DNA of 16,302 nt from an uncultured Eubacteriales bacterium. GTDB taxonomy: Bacteria; Bacillota; Clostridia; Christensenellales; UBA1242. Made by a program: the position numbers and the translations under genes. The stretch is from contig CAQFKO010000012.1 of NCBI GenBank assembly GCA_948787875.1, positions 1 through 16,302 on the forward strand, in the 5' to 3' direction. The notes below the pieces were generated by a model. That model ran no database searches. It was not told the origin of the DNA and was given only the letters and a program-made list of their open reading frames with translations. Shown one piece after another: positions 13,601 through 16,302 of this stretch. The first letter of the stretch is position 1; each line of letters opens with the position of its first letter.

Positions 13601-16302
13601 ATCGGCAATGCTTCTTCTGATACCTATGTTTATGATATTTTGGAAATCATTTTGCGCGGTTTTGGGCATAATGGCAATACCTTTGCCTTTAAAATTTATA
13701 CAGACGGCTCTGACTATTATATAAGAGTTAAAAATAATACTGACAACAAGTATTATTACATTTTTGTTGCCGATATTTCTACCTCTTCTTCAATAAGATT
13801 TAGTGAAGAGTCTAAACTTGAACTTGACCCTGTGATTTTGAACAAAAAATGGTTTAAAAAAGTTGGCACATATTCTGCTTTTGGCGGAATTGATGTAAAT
13901 GATTTGACTGCTTCTGAATTTACTTATTTGGATTCGTTAATCTTTAAGATTTCGGGAAGCATGAACAAAAACAACTTTGATGTTATGACAACAATAAATG
14001 CTGATGGCAGTGACGGAAAGTCTTATATTGCAATTCATGACGGAAAAGGTTTAAATTATGTTGAATTTAAGTCTGCCGATTCTAATCCGTATAATATTGC
14101 AACTGCAAATTCTACATTTGCATCACAAGCACACTTGCTATATTTGTTTAAAAACTATTATGCTTCTTTAATCAAAAATCCGGGCGACCTTGACCCTGAA
14201 TCTGTTTTGGAAGCAAAAATTTCAACAAGTTTTTCGGTTTCAGATATAAATTCTTGGACTCCGCTTAATGTTATTCTTTATATGTCAGATTTAATTGAAG
14301 ACGGTGCTTCTAACTTTGAAATTTCGGGAGAATATGTTACCTCTGTTTCGGGAGAGAATAAATATCTTAGAATAACCGCTACTCTTGAAAACGGAAACGA
14401 AGAAGTTTATATTATTTTGCTTAACGATATATGTGAAATAACAATTAATGAAGACAACACAGTTTCACTCGCAAACATTAATAGTGCAATTGCAAAACTT
14501 TATCTTGAATTGTTTTTGGCTGTTGAACAAATTGACGGAGAGTATAGTGACCAAAACAGTTATATTTCTTCAAATTATTTAACATTTAACCAAAATCTTG
14601 ATAATTTGTTAAATATTTCCGACAATTCAAGCAATGTTGACGATTTATCTTCAATAATAAATGCAACTGCAACTGAAAGTAATTCAAAATCTTGGACTTG
14701 GTTTGACCTTATTTATTATAAATATTTCGGAAATTTCAGAACCGATTCTCAATTTAAAATTTATACCGACGCAACGGGCAAAACTTTTGTTGGACTTGAA
14801 GTAAATAATAGCACAAAATATATTTATATTAATGATGTGTTGCTTCTTGCTCCTGAAAACTCTTCCATTTCTTCGGTTGCAACGGGCAGTGTTGATTTTG
14901 AATTTGACTTAAATTCTGCCGAATTTACCAATCTTTCACTTATTGCATTCAAACAGACAGGAAGCAAAGAGGGAAGTTTGGACTTTATTAAAATGCCTGT
15001 TAAAAAGGTGGGGGCGGGTTATGAATATTTGGACGAAATTTATTTTGTTCAAAACGCATCTAACTTAAACTATTATGCTATTTGTGATGTTAATGATGTT
15101 ACTCTTAATGTAAAAGTTTCGGACGAAAGTTTGACTTTCTCAAAAGTGGGCGATGATGTTATATCTTATAATGCCTTTGACTTTTTGTTAAAATATCTTG
15201 GAATGGCAACCGATTTGTCTTCTAAGGTTTACACTTACGGAAATTCTCAATTTATTAAGATTGGCGAACAATATATCAACATTACAAAAATCAACCTTGT
15301 TTATAACGAGACAATAAGCAAAAATGTTTTGCTTATTAAAGGAACGGACACCTCTGAGTCTAGTGCCATAACATTTGACAAAATGTCTAAGCTTTTGTCG
15401 TTCTCTTCAAACAACAGCAGTAGCGGTGTTTTGAACACCTACACAGACAATAACTTTGCTCCTAAACTCGACGCTGCTTCAAATAACAATTTGGTTAACT
15501 TTAAATTTGCGTTTTCAAAAGATTTTAAGCCTTATGACTATAACACTTGGAAACTTTCTGACTTTATCATTTATTATTTCTTTAAAGAAGGCTATTTTAA
15601 AGACAGTAGGGGAAAAACCATTACAAATTTCCAAACTATTATCGAAAACGGCGGGGTTAACTGTTACATAAAACACAATGTTAAGTTTGACAGATATGGA
15701 AGTGCAATTTCGGTTAAGGTTGTTAAGCTTGGAGAGGGTGATGCAGATATCGGAACAACACTGTTGAACTTTGATGTTTTGCAACAACTTTTTGCAAGAG
15801 ACCTCAAACAATGCATTAATATTATTAGTCAAAACAATGTTGATGTTGAGTTTTCTACAAGTGTAAGTCCTTCAAATCCTTCCGGTTTGGCAACAATTAA
15901 AGATTTCAGTTTGGCAATAAGAACTGATCTTGTTTCTAACAGCTTTGTTTATGATAATTATTTCTTCTTTAACGAAAACAAAGACAGCAGTGTTCTTGAC
16001 AGATTTGACCTTTTTGATGTGAGCGATGTTGAATATGATAATATTATTAATGGTTCGGCTTCGGTTGAAACCGTTGGAAAAATCAATATGCAACTATCTA
16101 GCGGTTTTGATATTTCTGACGTATCTACTTGGACAGTGCTTGATTATATTATAATTAAAGAGGCTTCTAGATCTGTTAACGGAAACGTTTTTGAAGGGGC
16201 AAATCTTAAATCTTTAAAAGAAACTTCCAATGTTATTGATGTGCTTTCAACAAGCAAAGACAAAGTTATAAGGCTTATCTATATCAATGGAATGGTTTAT
16301 AA
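10166..16302 (+). CDS. Giant VirB6-like membrane protein with repeat-built ectodomain, 3'-truncated by the window
   Basis: An uninterrupted frame of 2,045 codons runs from ATG 10166 (in-frame TAG just upstream, strong ribosome binding site) to the window edge with no stop. Residues ~38-72, 90-118 and 149-176 are hydrophobic; between the last two lies a charged loop (119-148). From about residue 180 onward the protein is Asn/Ser/Thr/Asp/Tyr/Phe-rich, beta-type and poor in Cys (six in ~1,865 residues), as expected of a surface domain. Nine clear and several degenerate copies of the motif F-D-x(~6)-S-T-W-T-x-x-D-x-I-I-x-Y recur every ~100-190 residues. The spacers contain short beta-hairpin-like NGTYY or DGSDYY segments. 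No signal peptide, sortase motif or enzyme motif is visible. The N-terminal membrane module resembles the first half of clostridial TrbL/VirB6-type proteins, and the position just after virB4 agrees. The large extracellular part may contact recipient cells or form a surface conduit (inference). Alternative: a large adhesin that only happens to have several membrane helices. Confidence 0.8.
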   Translation, partial: MAVLSSIFARLSAFCTNPSFMSVYVTWWSYIWKFLGNFALKILDFIIDVAWTICKFVLGVMEAFEYIINSFLGIGVGPSEMLDQAKNIGFLDTLVVVFKALFGLAIVFLIIFTIFAIIRQEIQTVQEGFENGDGKTVSNDKKDIIMRIFKSLMGMVLLPLTMIFILVGVSAALTSFNNALKGPNNPTIASQVLASSTYDANRFRKYANLNKRMPIIIEAYNPDEYGADQNSDLVYKIKSGQVQSSLIKTAISISENSFLPFDKTVSYKNNKLTNSSNYGSIYENFICTAEQYQVMADFVDFAELTGTTYYIKALDEKDIEWKYVDSSVFNSNDNSLTIKYRDANDINGDGSNSDTYEITYKMSYNVTSPISDALKSIMAMLGIGEYSDDLYKIMERNKDFLNVVNWSNEKVLIKFSDKFDATNPKTWTHSDQIIIYEFYHFSSNNTFAKYSLSDIKKGVELDALKINYRDYYPEAAAYSPERTVYGVLINGTYYNTVKSNTNRDSFGNFYYELKTYDDVEFLNDTFTTINVVEGANTNLKLSQSFNINNTSTWTYTDEILVYEFYKDLSYMNTLRKDPYVNKNLIFSDYDYDKGGVNFPVYKIASKSIENGAEQKVGYYLLINGTYYELSNQGGVYYLISGGVGTHFLTEAAAEAFLVYNYKFDFNGVSADITGIDGGEHSANSFIYEALASSVESELSESDFEKYGSFALSFSSTFDYKDPSTWTYRDYFLFYIFAKYPGIANSVDELKYSSLYGELCKVRGSVQSLQTNGQVYLTNEVVLAIDYGTGSNYKRIYLDINKIKNISTMKMITELSHKETEMLNNFDYNDEELFVGFADGSNLYNAETEIKNFNFSDSFDASTLSTWTTGDLVLVALSKAGYLPEIEDLVKKESGYNSLVYKLNGTNYYRFSKNGSNFGNDVVYLSESNVLSMRFFDGTDITVKFNSLDEWLNSSAISFVAKLYGTTSSDLQTDFNGISNSLYSEISSSVFGIDQIIDELVNRNGFIIDKGDTFEIYDDITNYNYTNSNFDFNDISTWTALDAAIYYLTGNAVGSYSSYIIKKENDLYFVVGEKAVKISEGTFSASISQNNTITSSKSKYDVANRPNFSDVVKNDYSGLIFDASSFEDENGNSKLSYYKSSEFSYNIGNASSDTYVYDILEIILRGFGHNGNTFAFKIYTDGSDYYIRVKNNTDNKYYYIFVADISTSSSIRFSEESKLELDPVILNKKWFKKVGTYSAFGGIDVNDLTASEFTYLDSLIFKISGSMNKNNFDVMTTINADGSDGKSYIAIHDGKGLNYVEFKSADSNPYNIATANSTFASQAHLLYLFKNYYASLIKNPGDLDPESVLEAKISTSFSVSDINSWTPLNVILYMSDLIEDGASNFEISGEYVTSVSGENKYLRITATLENGNEEVYIILLNDICEITINEDNTVSLANINSAIAKLYLELFLAVEQIDGEYSDQNSYISSNYLTFNQNLDNLLNISDNSSNVDDLSSIINATATESNSKSWTWFDLIYYKYFGNFRTDSQFKIYTDATGKTFVGLEVNNSTKYIYINDVLLLAPENSSISSVATGSVDFEFDLNSAEFTNLSLIAFKQTGSKEGSLDFIKMPVKKVGAGYEYLDEIYFVQNASNLNYYAICDVNDVTLNVKVSDESLTFSKVGDDVISYNAFDFLLKYLGMATDLSSKVYTYGNSQFIKIGEQYINITKINLVYNETISKNVLLIKGTDTSESSAITFDKMSKLLSFSSNNSSSGVLNTYTDNNFAPKLDAASNNNLVNFKFAFSKDFKPYDYNTWKLSDFIIYYFFKEGYFKDSRGKTITNFQTIIENGGVNCYIKHNVKFDRYGSAISVKVVKLGEGDADIGTTLLNFDVLQQLFARDLKQCINIISQNNVDVEFSTSVSPSNPSGLATIKDFSLAIRTDLVSNSFVYDNYFFFNENKDSSVLDRFDLFDVSDVEYDNIINGSASVETVGKINMQLSSGFDISDVSTWTVLDYIIIKEASRSVNGNVFEGANLKSLKETSNVIDVLSTSKDKVIRLIYINGMVY
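11420..16156 (+). repeat. Divergent protein repeat with core F-x(~7)-S-T-W-T-x-x-D (nine clear copies)
   Basis: The central Trp residues are at 427, 553, 725, 866, 1037, 1364, 1510, 1795 and 1989 of the right giant protein. Core positions in bases: 11420-11473, 11798-11851, 12314-12367, 12737-12790, 13250-13303, 14231-14281, 14678-14719, 15524-15577 and 16106-16156. A Phe lies 8 residues before the Trp in most copies, Asp follows four residues after it in eight of nine, and a hydrophobic segment comes next. Degenerate cores, with Phe, Tyr or another residue in place of Trp, occur at residues ~1153, 1252, 1587 and 1668 and fill the larger gaps. The DNA octamer ACTTGGAC recurs at most cores, but outside the cores the units have diverged, so duplication is old and array slippage is unlikely. 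Confidence 0.75.
13892..14965 (+). repeat. Pair of Trp-less variant repeat cores (S/A-E-F-T type)
   Basis: Residues 1243-1265 (13892-13960) read ...LTASEFTYLDSLIF..ISGS, and residues 1577-1600 (14894-14965) read ...LNSAEFTNLSLIAF..TGS. They match each other better than they match the Trp-containing cores, with Phe at the Trp position. This suggests a sub-family of the repeat, or duplication of a multi-repeat block. Confidence 0.5.

Noticed and set aside
11420..16156. Tandem DNA repeat or CRISPR-like array
   Set aside because: The recurring ACTTGGAC octamer reflects the encoded S-T-W-T residues; spacing is irregular and the sequence between copies is coding and diverged.
1..16302. Mycoplasma-type genetic code (TGA as Trp)
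   Set aside because: Trp is TGG throughout and no in-frame TGA is found in about 15.9 kb of coding sequence; both stops are TAA.

Overview
The window is AT-rich and carries three very large genes, all on the + strand, with almost no intergenic DNA. Both complete stops are TAA, Trp is TGG throughout, no frame contains an in-frame TGA, and both visible starts have strong GGAG/AAGGAGG ribosome binding sites. This suggests a low-GC Firmicutes-type monoderm bacterium, perhaps an uncultured gut Clostridia or Bacilli lineage, using the standard code. Assignment to a lineage is inference; no taxonomic marker gene is present.

Layout. (1) 1-7143: the 3' part (2,380 codons, open at the left edge) of a giant membrane protein. 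It has an extracytoplasmic-looking beta-rich region, a VirB6/TrbL-like membrane core, a Gly/Asp-rich linker, and a tail of about 1,680 residues that is predicted mostly helical and has no cysteine. (2) 7144-7400: an intergenic region with a long two-part hairpin (likely terminator) and a possible promoter. (3) 7401-10091: a complete VirB4-family conjugation ATPase whose first ~95 residues look like a fused VirB3/PrgI membrane domain. (4) 10092-10165: a short gap with a small CUUG-loop hairpin and a strong ribosome binding site. (5) 10166-16302: a giant gene of at least 2,045 codons that runs off the right edge without a stop. It has a VirB6-like N-terminal membrane module followed by more than 1,860 residues of beta-rich sequence built from a divergent repeat with the core F-x(~7)-S-T-W-T-x-x-D.

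The genes fit the inner-membrane part of a type IV secretion (conjugation) system of an integrative conjugative element or plasmid. VirB4 would power assembly or transport, and the two flanking giants would be channel subunits of the VirB6/TrbL kind. The central proposal is that both giants share one architecture: a VirB6/TrbL channel whose extracellular loop has been expanded into a huge repeat-built surface domain. The left protein shows the C-terminal half of this plan and the right protein the N-terminal half, and degenerate copies of the same repeat appear in the left protein. No relaxase, coupling protein, peptidoglycan hydrolase, integrase, RNA gene or CRISPR array is visible in the window.
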